64,000 bases of DNA from Casuarina equisetifolia (GCA_028551475.1 CM052354.1:5501391-5565390); one strand, 5' to 3'; positions 35,192-47,859 are shown, counted from the stretch's first letter. Numbers and translations: made by a program. Notes: generated from the letters alone by a model not told the origin.

Positions 35192-36586
35192 TGTTCGGTG
35201 AAATTTAAATGCAAGTGAACATGTCGAACAAGTAATATAATGATAAGAAAGATATCGTCCCACGAAGATTGGTGAATACTAAACTAATTAAGTACTAATG
35301 ATGAATTAATCCTAAAATTTATCTAGCAAATCAAAATATTGTTGAAGATGAATTAAAATTTAAAATTTCTAAAACAAAAACTCAAAACTAATTAAAATTG
35401 AATCCAAGTAGGAAAAATCAAGATGAGACACATGTTAGAGCTTCCGATTTCACCATAACTACTAGATATGAATTTCCATAGTTTATGCCTGCTAGAATGA
35501 TATTATCTATGTGATGGCGGAATTTCCTAATTTATTTACTATCCTATGTCTAGGTATAGTAAACCTATTTAGTTCATTAATTCACTATATCTCTATATGT
35601 GAATTGAAACAAACCAAATGCATTAGGATCTGTGAATATTCCTAGTTTACAATAAATCTTTCGATCATCTTATCACCAAAAGCCACACAAATAACATGGT
35701 ATATGTCTATCCATATTTAATTCATGGTTATATATTATAAGAAGCAATTGCATATTATTACCTTTTAGTCTCTAACATACACATCAAATCATTCAAGTGG
35801 TGGCCAATCACTTAAAAGCATTAAGCATAATAATATATAACTCACATAAATAAACTATCTTGCAAAACATAAAACTTATAGGATTCACATCATCATAGTT
35901 AGGCTACATCTTCGCTCTAACAAAAGAAGTTTAGAACATAATGAAATAATGAGGAAGAACAATAATAAGAAACAAAGAAGGCATCTTGAATCCAAGAACA
36001 AGAAGTCTGTCACCCTTTTTGTCTTCTCTTCAAGAAATCTTGAATTCTTGGCCTCTCTCTTGAGTTGAATATTGAATTCTTGGCCTCTCTCTTGAGTTGT
36101 GCTCAATTTCCTCCTTGGTTTCAGCGACAACTTCTTTTCTCTCTTGCTTCCCCCTCTCTTCTATGCAGGGCTCCTCCTTTATATAGGGTATGGGATCTAG
36201 AACTTTCTCCTTATCCTAATAGCATTGGGTTTTGGATTCCCAATACAATTGGGTTTTAGACTTCTATATTAATTAGGCTTTGGACTCCTAATAGGACTAG
36301 GTTTTCTAATTATTTAAAAAAATAATAACAATAAAAATCTAATAACAATTATCCAAAGCCCAAGCCCAAGCCCATCTTGATTTCCTTCACCTTGATAATT
36401 TGACCATCTTCTGCCATATAATAAGTACCAGGTTCTCCATGCTTGTTCTTTTTCTTCATGCCTCCTTATGCTACATAAACAAGACAAATTTAAGTAAATA
36501 AAGAGGAATTCAAATATTTTCTCACAAACATTAGAGAATTTATTATTTAAATTAGGTAAAATAACTCTATAAAAATAGAGTTATCA
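35192..36586 (-). repeat. 5' LTR of the young Athila-like element
   Basis: 1395 bp, same ends as the 3' LTR. It is 32 bp longer because a stretch around GAATTCTTGGCCTCTCTCTTG is tandemly doubled at about 36035-36100. Apart from that the two LTRs differ at only about a dozen positions by eye. Confidence 0.92.
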
Positions 36587-36591
36587 TCAGA

Positions 36592-37500
36592 CGAAGGCCT
36601 TCGTGATATTTGCTTTGTTAAAGTTAAAAAGGTCGTACTAAAAGCTTAAAAAAAATATAAAGCATTGCAATGGCTCTTGGGCGTGGGAAGTTGAAACTTA
36701 AATCATGGGGAAACGTTGATATGATGGATGTTCAATGGCTAATCCAAAACTAAGTAGACAATATTGTGGACACAGACAATGGATGGGTTACTCAGACTTA
36801 TTATATATACATATATATTAAATTTCTCACAGAAAGATAATTTGGAAATGGAAAAATGAGTTTTCAAACGATAATTTGATAACTGTAATGAGAACACCTG
36901 CAAAGAAAGAGCAGATTATCAACAAATGTTAACCTGAAATGCCTCTGCTTTGCAGTAATGTAAAATTTACATGTGGGTCTCTAGAAACGCCAAGACTGCC
37001 AAACCAGCAGCCCATACATCATCGTCCAACACATGCTCTTCGGGGGAATGGCTTAGGCCTCCACGGCAGTGGACTAATAGCAATCCAATTTGTTCAAGAT
37101 ATTTGCGATGATGCTATCACCTACCAGGTGACGTGATATCTTAAATGATCGAATTGAATCGAAATAGAACACACCTTTGTTTAATGAGACACAACCATTA
37201 CATCATGCCCTGCACCACTCATCAAGGAAGGACTTTCACCTGCCATTTTCCGGGGTGCAGAGGTATTGGGTTGCTTAACATACGAGGGCCCGTGCCTTAC
37301 TTGTATATGCATTTACTATTATGTCTTCATGTAAGTAGTATATAAATAACAATTCATGTAACTCTTATTCTTTGAGTAAATGTGAATAGCATGGCCATAG
37401 GGTTTTCAATATGTTTGCTCTGTTCTCTCCTTGCTACCTTTAGCTGGGAAATTGTTTGAACTTTATAAGTTTCTTGCTAAATTTCTAGAGGAGGAAGCTG
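36592..37500. repeat. Duplicated subtilase-upstream DNA, copy 1
   Basis: Together with 26490-26734 this matches 62436-63700: GGCCTTCGTGATATTTGCTTTGTTAAAG, GGTCGTACTAAAAGC, GGGGAAACGT, AAAGAAAGAGCAGATTATCAACA, ACATGTGGGTCTC, AGAAACGCCAAGACTGCCAA, CAGCAGCCCATACATCATCG, CCTGCCATTTTCCGG. The young LTR element separates the two halves. Copy 1 has its own insertion (37264..37489) and lacks the 142-bp tandem repeat of copy 2. Confidence 0.8.
37264..37489 (+). mobile_element. ~226-bp insertion, possible small solo LTR
   Basis: The paralogue near 63672 reads GCAGAGGAAGCTGCAG without a gap. Here the same words are separated by about 226 bp starting TATTGGGTTGC and ending TTGCTAAATTTCTAGA. The insert contains TATATAAATAACAATTC and a T/C-rich end, as short LTRs often do. 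The flanks AGAGG and GGAGG are a 4-of-5 match for a target duplication. The identity of the element is unknown. Confidence 0.35.
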
Positions 37501-37854
37501 CAGACTTTAGCTAAGAACTAAAGAAATTGAAAGTAGGGTTGCCTAAAAAATGGAGATTCCAGCGAGCGTAGCAAATAGAGCATGCATAAAAATTAAAAAG
37601 CTAGGTATATTCTTTGGCTTTCCTCAATACCCTTTTACACTTGGTATTCAGCTTTTTTGTCCACATAGTATAATGACTACATTTTACAATTAAGATGTGT
37701 AATGTGGAGCTTTTGTGACTTTGAGGTAAGTCCATGATGGACTACGGTGGCTGGGCTCGCTTGGTCCTAGGTCATAATGGATCATCTTTCAATAAGAACT
37801 CAATTTAGAATCGTAAATTAATGCATTCGCATCATGCTAAAAGTAATTTGGTGA

Positions 37855-40800
37855 TTGAAAGAAATTAAGAAGGGTGAAGGGGATTGTTGGAAACCTAGAT
37901 CAAATGAAGAACATATTCTATTCAATTAATGATTTTCTCTCATTAATTTGACACAGTATATTAGGGTTTCTATATAGATTTACACAAGAAAAAAGTGGTA
38001 ACAAAATCATATCATTTACATAAAGAATCCAATAAAGATTTTGGCTAAAGTTCTTGGTTGGTGGTGGCAAGAGTTTGTAGAGAATTTAGACTTGCATTAA
38101 GTTTATTTGGGTCAAGCTTAGGTCACTACTAGGTTAGATTAGTACTAGGTCATTCTTTCGGTTCATAAGTGCTGATGTGAAGCACATGTGTGTCTCACAC
38201 ATTATGGAGTGTGTGGAAGTGGATTGCTTTAACATGCCCCTGCAAGCTGAAAGTCTAGGATGCACTGTTAGCTTAGAGTGAAAAGTGAGGAATTAGGCGA
38301 AGGAGAGATTTTTGGTAAAGATGTCAATTGGTTGATCGATAAAGGAGATGAATTAAATATAGAGTTGACCACAAGCAAAATGTTTGTGAATGAAGTAGAA
38401 TTCAATCTCAATGTGTTTGGTGTGGGCATGAAAGACCAGTTTGGTAGTGAGAAAAATGGATGACAAGTTGTCCCACCAAAGAGTTGGTGGTTATGGTGTC
38501 AGCGAGATATACTCAATCCATATAAGTTCGACAGTGGTGTCAATGAGATACTTAATCCACATAAGTTTGACAATAGTGTCAATGAGATACTTAATCCATC
38601 TATCTAAGTTCGATAATGGTGTTAGTGAGGGGTTTATATTTAGCTTTGGTCCTAGAACAGGCCATGGTGCATTATTTGTGGGAGCTCCAAGAAATGAGAT
38701 TATTGTTAAGGAACATGCAAAACCTATACATAATATGGTGGTCATCATGGTCACTAGCCTAGCTAGTATCAGAAAAGGCATAAGGTATAGTGGAAATACT
38801 ACATGTCAAGAGTAGACCACAAACAATGTTAACAACATAGGTAATATCCAACTAAGTGAGGGTGAGGTATTGGAGAGCCCTAACAATGTTATGATAGGCA
38901 TTTAGATTGACAAGAGGTTCACCACGCCAATAGGGGAGGGACTCATAAATAATGTGGGGAGTGGACATGGCCAACCATCTTGGCTTGAGCAAGAATATCA
39001 AGGGTGAACTTGAATTGGTGAAGAATGAGGCTGTGTGGAGTGGATTGAACTTCAATACCAAGGAAGAAGTGGATAAGGCCAAGATGCTTGATAGTAAATT
39101 CCTATTGAATAACTTGAAAAAGCCTAAATGAAGGAGCCTAGGGAGAACCAATAAGTGTAATATCATCCAAATACACAAGGAAAATGATGTTGTACTAGAA
39201 AGTGTGGAGAGTGAACAAAAAGGTGTCAACAATAGAGATGACAAAGCCATGTGAAGTCAAAAAGGTGTTGAGGTGATTATACCATGCCTAGAAGGCCAAC
39301 TTGAAACCATACAAAGAATGGTGGAGATGACACACATGGGATGGTTAAGTGGGATCCATAAAGCTTAAAGGATGTATAAGTCAACAACTTCAAAGAGGTA
39401 GACATGGAGGAAGGCATTAGACACATTAAGCTGATGAATGATCCAACCACAGGAGTATGCAAGGGAAATAATAATGTAGACAGTAACTGATTTGGCCATT
39501 GGGCTAAAGGTTTCAATGAAATTAATATCTTCTTATGGATGTAAACCTTTTACAATGAAACAAGCCTTATGGCATTTCAAGTAGCTATTGGCATAGAGCT
39601 TTACCTTGAAGATCCATTTACAGCTAATAGGGTGAGCCTAGGAGGGAGCAGGATAAGGGTTTAAGTGCCATTGCAAATGAAGATAGTGTACTTAGCGGTC
39701 ATGGCCTTACGTTAGAAAGTATCATGAATAGCCTTAGTGAAGCAAGTTGGCTTAAGGTAAGGGTGGGCATGGGCAATGAGAGTGAAGGTATGTTGTTAAG
39801 TGAGAAAGCAACACTAGAAAGTGTTGTTTTGAAAGCGAAGTGGTAAGGCATGAAGGGGGAGGGGGGAGGGGGAAGAGCGAAGGCATATGGGTAGGAGAAG
39901 AAGGTGGAGGAAGGGAAGGCGATGCAAAAGTGGTGGAAGGCCTAAGAGGAATAAGAGTAGGTACAAGAGTGGAAATGATGACAATGTTAGATGGGGCATT
40001 AAGTAGGGAGGGATAGGGTGGTAAGGAGATACATCCTCATGGAAGGTAACATTAGCCACAATGAAGAAGCATTGAGTCTTAAGGTAAGGCAATAATGCTT
40101 GTGGTAGCTTGCGGGCTAGCATAAAAAGACATAAGTACAAGACTAAAAAGCTAATTTGTGAGGGGGATAGGGCCAAAGCTAAGGAAAAATGGCACAACCA
40201 AAAACATAAAGGTGGGAGAGGGGATTGGGGGTGACTTAAGAGAAGTTATTACAGGGTAAGGTTGCCATTAATTGAGGTTGGAAGGTGATTAATAAGGTAC
40301 ATAGCTATTTCAAAGGCAAAGTCCTAAAAGTGAGAGAGAACACCAACTTGATAAGGTAAGGCGAGGCTGGTTTCAAAAATATGCCGATGTTTGTATTTAG
40401 TAATTTCATTTTGAAAAGGTGCATAGGGGCAAAAGAGCCATTGATGAAAGTTGTGTGATTAGAGATAGGCATGGAAGGTGGTAGAGACAAACTCTAAGGC
40501 ACCATCATACTAAATTGCCTATAACCAACACTAAAGTTGATTTTCTACAAAGGTACAAAAAATAATAAAAATATCCATACATTGTAGTATAAAAAATAAA
40601 AAAAAATATCCATAAATTGTGAGTGAGAAAAGAATGTGTAATGCGAGGTAAAATGAGAAAAATCATGAACAAAACAAACACAAAATTTATTTTCATTCAA
40701 CAAGATGATAAGATAAGGGCCTTAAAGATCAAAATGAACTAATTGGAGGGGGGCTAATGACTTAGACAAAGTAGAGGAATGGGGATGGTCATAGCTTTTG

Positions 40801-42858
40801 CTAGTTACACATGCTGTATAAAAAGGACATAAAAGAAAAAGGACACTGATGTTGGAAGACTTCAGTAAATAAGCAAGCACATTAGAAAAAGGATGACCTA
40901 ATTGATGGTGCCATAAAATAGGAGAGTTAAAATGGACTTTAGTGAGAGCACAAGGAGGAGGTGGAAGGCTAGAGGTAAAGACTTGACAGAGACTATGATT
41001 AAGGGTGTCATAGAGGTTGATTTGACTTGTGTAATGATAGATGGCCTAAAAATAAGTGTAAGAAATAAAAAAAAACAAGTATTATCATAGGAAAACTTAG
41101 ATACAAACAATAAATTTTTAGTAATGAGCTAAACAATAAGGACATTGAATAGACAAAATGAGTAAATTTTGTAAAGTACTTATGTGAGTAATAGGAAGGG
41201 CCACTCCATCACCTATGGTGAGTTATTGGTTACTAGTATAGGGAGAAACAACAAACAAAAAGGTAGTGGAGTTTAATGATGTTATGGAAGCACTAGAATT
41301 GGGATGCTAGGAGGCAATATCAAAGGAGGAAGGAAGAAGAGGAAAGGGAAAGTAGTGATTCAAAAAAGGAGGAAGATGGTTATTGTGGGCATAGGGGTAA
41401 GCGGCTAGGTTGTAGTAGGTTGAGTCAGGGTAGGCATAATGGGCTTATATGGAATAAGAAGTGGAACGGGCTTGTTGGGCTAAGTTATTAGGTGGGTTGA
41501 AAGTAGGGTTAAAGTGCTTGTGATAGTTTGCAACATAGTGGCCTGGCTTATGGTACAAGTAAAAATAAGGCCTATTTTTGTGAGGCCCACACCCATTATT
41601 ATGATTAGGCCAAGATTGTTAAGTAAGGCTTTCGAAAAGCCCATCATGAGTGAGCTAGTTGGGCCTATTTAGGCCTATAGGTAGGGCTTGGCTTATACCC
41701 TTAGAGGCTTGACTTGTATAGGCTATTGCTAGAGACGTCATCAGTAAATGTTGGCATTCTTGGCCTTCATGAACAAGGAGAAGACCATGGAAAGCTTCCC
41801 AACTAAAGGTGTCGATATGCATTTGGATAGTGGAGAAGGAGGTGGTGAGATTGTGAATAACCTATGACTAGTATTCAAACTTTAGTAGATGCTTACCAAT
41901 CACCCCAAGTTGGTTGAGAATAGCCTTCATGTCACTAAGGAATTTAGTCACCAATCAATTTTTATGAGTGAGGGTTTACAATTCCATTCATAAGGTAGAC
42001 GAGCGAGTAACTGACTAGGTAGTGTAGGTGCACTGCAAGAAGGCCAAAAGGTTGGCAAAGGTTTAAGGTCCACTAACTAGGTGATGATGACATTGATGGA
42101 GGTGGCCATCAATTACTTCAGTGTTGCTTGGTTACGAATAAGCCACGTGACATAAGTGGGGATAAAAATGATGTTTGTCAAAAAGGGTGAGAGTTATAGG
42201 TTGCACAGGTTCAATGCCATCCGAAATCAGAAGAAGGCAATAAGAGAGGAGGAACAAGGTCAATCGGATTTTCCAAACCATATAATTTTAGCCTTCAAAG
42301 CATTTAAAAGAATTAAGTGGAGGGATGTTAAGGTGGGAAAGGTGGTCGAAATGAGAGAATTGTCATTAGAGGAGGAAGAAAAGGTCATTGATGAATTCAA
42401 AATAGAGAATTAGAAGAGTAGATTGAGGATTTCCAATTACACAACATGAGGCTTAAGCTTTTGATACCATGAAAAAAAATAAGAAGGGTGAAAGGATTGC
42501 TAGAAACCTAGATTGAATGAAGAATACAAAGAATACAATGAAATACAACTAGAAATAAAGTCAATTCAAAGATGATTTTCACTCATTAATCTAATACAAT
42601 ACATTAGGGCTTCTATATAGATTTACAAAAATCATATCGTCTACATGAAGAATCTAACGAAGATTTTGGCTGAAGTTCTTGGTCAATGGTGACTAAGGTT
42701 TGCAAAGAATTCAAACTTGTGTCAAGTCGCATGTGGCTTGAGCTTAAGTCACCACTTGGTTAGATCGGTACCGAGTCATTCTCTTTGATCATAGGTGCGA
42801 ACGTGGAGCATGCGTGTCTCACACACTATGGAGTGCATGGAAGTGGATTACTCTAACA
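37855..42858 (-). mobile_element. Ty1/Copia LTR retrotransposon fossil, both LTRs present
   Basis: Two diverged direct repeats of about 380-390 bp (37855..38234 and 42470..42858) start TGAAA and end CTTTAACA/CTCTAACA. Inside the right one, the minus strand has ATGGTATCAAAAGC, a diverged initiator-tRNA-Met primer site (about 42457-42469). Inside the left one is a polypurine stretch (GCAGGGGCA). On the minus strand at about 39150-39175 the RT motif VYLDDITLIG is visible. The gag region lies near 41.5-42.4 kb. LTR divergence is high (well over 10 percent by eye), so it is old, and it is broken many times. No target duplication was recognised. Confidence 0.8.
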
Positions 42859-43300
42859 AATGCACAATTAGTGTAAGTACCATACCACTTTTTGGTTAAT
42901 GATGCAAGAAACTAAATGCTTCTCAAGTATTTGATACATTTAATTTTATAATTCATAAATAACAACCTCACATCCTAAGTCATCCATTACATGTAAGTCT
43001 ATAGCTAATGTCACCTATGCTAAATGGGAAGCAATTGAATAAGCTAAATAACACAACAATTAAAACATCAATAGAAAGAAAAACATAAGAATTAATTGCC
43101 TAGAGGCTCCGAATCACATTCTATATGTTTACACTTCCTAAAACAATGAACAATAACATTCATTTTCACTTTACCATAAAGTATGGGTCTATGCCATTAC
43201 AATGGACCTAGGCCTAACAAAGTATAACAACATTACATCTAGGCCCAATTCAATATAACAACATTATATTTAATTCATCCCCTAATGCTAAAGGCTTGGT
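42859..43300. other. Spacer between Copia fossils; nothing recognised
   Basis: AT-rich, with short stretches that resemble 63780-63900 (TGATGCAAGAAACTAAATGCTTCTC, ATAATTCATAAATAACA.CCTCACATCC). It is therefore probably host DNA flanking the Copia insertion and shared with the right end of the window. Confidence 0.5.
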
Positions 43301-46300
43301 GTAAATCAAGTACTCCAATCTTGGACAATAAAATATTGTTGTTGTTTGCTAGATAAGACCTTGATGAAAAGATTTGTTAGCTATTCTTTGGTGTTTAATA
43401 TATCTTGCTCAAATGACTCTCTTTTGTAACTTTTCTTCAATGAGATGAAAATTTAACTTAATATACTTCGTCCATTGGTGAAGTATTAGTTTTGTTGTTG
43501 TATGACAAGTTTCCTAATTATCATAATATAAGGAAATTGGATGAGGCATGAACACTCCAAGGTCTTTATAAAGACTAGTAAGTCAAATGATCTCATAAAC
43601 AATGTATCCTAACTTTGACTCTACTATGAATTTGGAAATTATAGGTTGTTTCTTGGTTAACTAAGAGATAAGGGAATGTCTGAGCTTAATGCAATATCTT
43701 ATAATGCAATATGGGGATATAAGGTAAGTAAAATAATTACAGTCACATTTTGCAAATAACTCCAAGCCAAAGGAAGACAATAGGAACAATTTAAGGGGAT
43801 CCTTTAATGTATTTAAATACTTGTATAATAGCTTTCATTTTTCTATATGCACACACCTAAACTCACACCTAGGTGTTGAACATTAGACCAAAAGGTTCCA
43901 AGCAATACTCCTAAAGCTAGGCACTTGTCCATTAATAGCTTCCATGTGGATTCATTTTAGGCCATGAAAAAACTGAAGAAGGTGCTAAACCACAAAAAAA
44001 GTCTAGCCTTGTATTAGTCAAATAGATGAGTTTTCCAATGAACCTTTTGAAAGATGCTTCATTCTCCAAAGTAAGATCTTGTTTTCTATCTAGATCACCT
44101 ACATTAAATTTTAAAGAAGTCAAGTTGAGGTTTTGTTCTAGCAATGTAATGGTTGATTTCAAACTAGCAAATTTAGCCTCATAAATAAACTTTAATACAT
44201 ACTTTTGTTGATTAAGGAAAATAAAACTCTCTAATCAAGTAATCTTAATGCCTAAGAAGTACTTGCACTGCTTAAGATCTTTCATATGAAAATGTGAATT
44301 CAAATACCTTTTTAACTCAATGATAAAGATTTTATCTACATCAAATAGTAGAATTATGAAGGCGCCTCTATGTTACTTAATAAATAAGAAGTAATGAAGA
44401 TAAGAAGATTGAAATCTAACAATGAGAAGTGATTTATTAAAGTTGGCATAATACTATTTCAATGTTTTGTTTCAAGCCATATAATGATTTCAAAGTTGAC
44501 AAATTGATTACTCCCCCTAACAAGGAAAGCTTGGTGAAAACTCCATATATACCTCCATGTAGAAAGGCCTTCACACATCGAATTGATGAAGACACCACTA
44601 TCCAATAATGGCAAAACTAATCACAAACTAAATAGTTACCATATTGGCATTTAGGGAAAAGGTCTCTTCAGAATCTATACCTTTTCTTTGAGTAAATCTC
44701 TTGGCCACAAGCAAAGCCTATACATGTCAACTATGCCATTACCAAGGTATTTTACCTTGTAAACCTTTTTATATCCAATAGTCTTTTGATTCAATGAAAA
44801 TGGAATAATATTCCATATGTGATTGACCTTAAGCACTACAAGGTCTCTATTCGTACCTTCTACTTAATGGAAGTCTTTAAGTGCTTGGTGATAAGTCTTG
44901 AGTTCAAAAATGGCAAAAATATAAGCTACAAAGTGTTTAATGTGGGGGGGAAAATTGTTAAGAGAGACATAATTTAAAATAGGTACAAACTAGAGCTAGA
45001 AGGTGCAATTAAAGAATTGCAAACATAATCCACATTCTAGATAGGAGACATATGGTATGAGTGGAAAGTTGGATTGTGAGTATCAATTTGTGAAAATGGT
45101 TTATCTAAAGGTACATTTGGTGCTATTAGGGATAATGTCGATGAAGGCTTAGGTAAAACATCTACAAGTGGTATAGATGAATTTAAAGGAATGGAATTAA
45201 AGAATGGTATGCCAGGTGGTTTTGGAAAGAAAATTGGTGTAGATGCCATGGGATGGTCCAAATCAGGCATCTTTACAGTAGGATAAAGCATATCTCTAGA
45301 TGACTCGAATTATGGACTCGCAGAAAAGGGACACATACTTCAAAAACACAACGTTGCAACCGATGAAAAAATTCCTAGAATTAAAATCATAAACATGGTA
45401 ACTTTTTTGCAATAAAGGGTATCTTATAAAGAAGGAAGGAAGGAAGACTACGATGGAAAATTTGTCCCTTGGATGAAGAATATAAGCCTATATCATAGAC
45501 AACCAAATACCATAAGAAAATCCAATGAAAGAGCCTTACTAAAGAGAATATCAAAGAAGGGCTAATGATAAAATGAAGTCTTACATAATTGACTAATGAA
45601 AAAAAAAAGGTGACTAAACTACATTCCCCCCTTAAAAAAAAAAAGTATGTGAGCTATAACATCAAAGCTAGTGCAATATTTAGTAGATGACAATGTTTGG
45701 ATTTGAAATTTGTATTCTACTAGGTATATATACATAAGATGATTTGTGGAAAACATAGTTCACAAAAGAAATAGCATTAGTTCCCTATCAAGCATTAGTC
45801 CCATTGAGTCCATGTGTACAAAATTAAGTTCACAAAAGAAATAGCATTAGTCCTTTTAAGTCCATGTGTACAAAATTAAGTTCACAAAAGAAATAGCATT
45901 AGTCCCATTGAGTCCATGTGTACAAAATCGAAAGGAGTACTGCCTTTATTGTGACTCTATGGAAAATAAGACATACCTATTTTTTCAAAGAGCAAAATGG
46001 ACAAGAGAAATATTCAATGCAACTAATGCATTTGCCTTATGCAAAATGCTATTTTTGGGAACAATGGCACAAAAGGTAACTAATATTAGCCAAAATATTA
46101 TTCTTCTAAACATAGTTCACAGAAGAAATGTTCACACTTGGATTATAAAAAAGAAATTTGATTGATAGTAAAATTTGGTTAATACAACTAGGAAGGTCTT
46201 TGAGGGATAATTAGAGGAAGTAAAATCCTCAAACATCTTTACTAATGCAATCACTTGTCTAATCAAATGATCTTGAGACAAGCAAAAGATATCCAAGAAA

Positions 46301-46632
46301 ATAACTAAGCACTGAAATTGTGAGGTAACCCTTTTGACAAATGACATGTTAAATTTATATTAAGGTATAAACAAAATATCAAATAGTTTTAACAAGGGTG
46401 TACATTTGGTTTCACTAACGTGTGTAATATTCACATGTGCATTATTAGGCAATTTAATATATTTCAACTAAGAAAAGCATGAATAAAGATGTTGCAAATT
46501 GCATCTACATGGTCATTAGTGCTAGAGTTAGTAATCCAAGAATTGTAAGGAAATGAAGATCTTGGAGTGGATGCCATGCCATTAATAGAACTAGATAGGG
46601 TTATAGAAAAAAAAAAAGATTTCCTATGCATT
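43300..46632 (-). mobile_element. Ty1/Copia fossil, partial, heavily decayed
   Basis: Minus-strand remnants are a reverse-transcriptase C-terminal segment (FKRFIGKLIYLTNTRLDFF, about 43970-44060), a proline-rich linker between integrase and RT (about 45040-45290), and a protease-like segment (NSWITNSSTNDHV type, about 46490-46560). The order fits Copia. Its own LTRs were not recognised. It is adjacent to the solo LTR at 46633. Confidence 0.55.
45758..45928. repeat. 52-bp tandem repeat, about three copies
   Basis: GTTCACAAAAGAAATAGCATTAG begins at 45758, 45828 and 45880, and each copy continues to GAGTCCATGTGTACAAAATTAA or close to it. The last two copies are almost exact with a 52-bp period. 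The first carries an 18-bp internal extra piece. The array lies within the Copia fossil. Confidence 0.8.
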
Positions 46633-47854
46633 TGATAACTCTATTTTGATAGAGTTATTTTACCTATTTTAAGCAATAAATAACTTTAATAATTGTGAAA
46701 AAATATTTGAACTCTTCTTTATTTACCTAAATTTATCTTATTTATGTAGTACAAGGAGACAAGGAGAAAAGGAATGAACATAGAGAACCTAATGCTTATT
46801 GTGTGGTAAAATCGTAATATCAAGATCAAGAGAGTTAAGATGGGCTTGGGCTTTAGATGATTGTTATTAGATTTTCTGTTATTGTTGAGTTTTTTATTTA
46901 TTTAGAAACCCAGTCATGTTAGGAATTCAAATCCCAATTAATTTAGGAGTTCAAAATCCAATTGTTTTAGATCTTTAAAACCCAGTTATACTAGAATAGG
47001 AGATAGGTCTAAACTTAAATCTTATTTAAGAGAAAAGAAGAGGCAAAAGAAAGGGGGAAATTGAACATAACTCAAGAGAGAGGCCAAGAATTCAAGGTTT
47101 TCTTGAAGAAAAGACAAAAAGGGTGATAAACTTCTTATTCTTGGATTCAAGATATGTTCTTTGTTTCTTATTATTGTTCTTCCTCATTATTTCTTTATGC
47201 TCTAGTTTACTTTTGTTAAAGCTACGAATCTTATGATTGTTATGTGTTGCAAGATATTTTGTTTATATGAAGTTGCATATTATTGTGTTTAATGCTTTTA
47301 AGTGATTAGCTACTACTTAAATGATTTGATTTACATGTTTAGACTGACAGGAAATGAAATGCAGTTAGTTCTTGTAATGTGTAACCATAAATTAAATATG
47401 GATCAACATATACCATATTGTTTGTATAGCTTTCAGTGTAAACCAAGAATGTTTATAGATCCTAATGTATTTGGTTTGTTTCAATTCACATATAGAGATA
47501 TAGTGAATTAATGAACTTAGTAGGTTTGCTATGTCTAAAAATAGGATAGTAAATAAATTAAGAAATTCTACCATCACATGGATATTATCTCTCTTACAAG
47601 CATAAATAATTAACATTAATACCTAATAATTATGGTGAAATCATATGCTTTAACATATTTATTTTATTAATTTTTCTTAGATTTAGTTAATTAATCTATC
47701 ATCTATTATTTGGATTTGTTAGATAAATTTTAGGAGTTATTGATCATTAGTAATTAATTAGTCTAGTAATCACCAATTTCTGTGGGATGATATCTTTCTT
47801 ATCATTATATTATTTGTTCAACATATTCATTTGCATTTAGAATTTCACCGAACA
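46633..47854 (+). mobile_element. Solo LTR of the Athila-like family, diverged
   Basis: It starts TGATAACTCTATTTTGATAG and ends TTTCACCGAACA, about 1222 bp, and is homologous to the LTRs at 10456, 50439, 55195 and (inverted) 26735. It is more diverged than the others. The flanking pentamers GCATT (46628-46632) and ACATT (47855-47859) agree at four of five bases. The left flank is a Copia fossil and the right flank a Gypsy gag fragment. Confidence 0.8.
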
Positions 47855-47859
47855 ACATT

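Larger units (their letters stand above)
26735..36586 (-). mobile_element. Young Athila-like Ty3/Gypsy LTR retrotransposon, TSD TCAGA
   Basis: A 9.85-kb element flanked by TCAGA at 26730-26734 and 36587-36591, with LTRs of 1363 and 1395 bp starting TG and ending CA (read on the plus strand as TGTTCGG ... GTTATCA). The interior is read on the minus strand: gag, aspartic protease, reverse transcriptase, RNase H, integrase. The primer site matches the 3' end of plant tRNA-Asp. LTR identity is about 99 percent by eye (roughly a dozen substitutions), so the insertion is recent, of the order of a million years or less to a few, depending on the rate used. It looks nearly whole but carries a small number of breaks. 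No env-like frame was found between integrase and the 3' LTR. Confidence 0.92.

Noticed and set aside
42156-42413. 85-codon plus-strand frame rich in Lys/Glu
   Set aside because: It lies antisense to the Copia gag region, has no family resemblance and is interrupted by the structure of the fossil.
45758-45928. Regular repeats considered as a CRISPR-like array
   Set aside because: The repeats abut without unique spacers, the period is one continuous 52-bp unit, and the genome is a plant.
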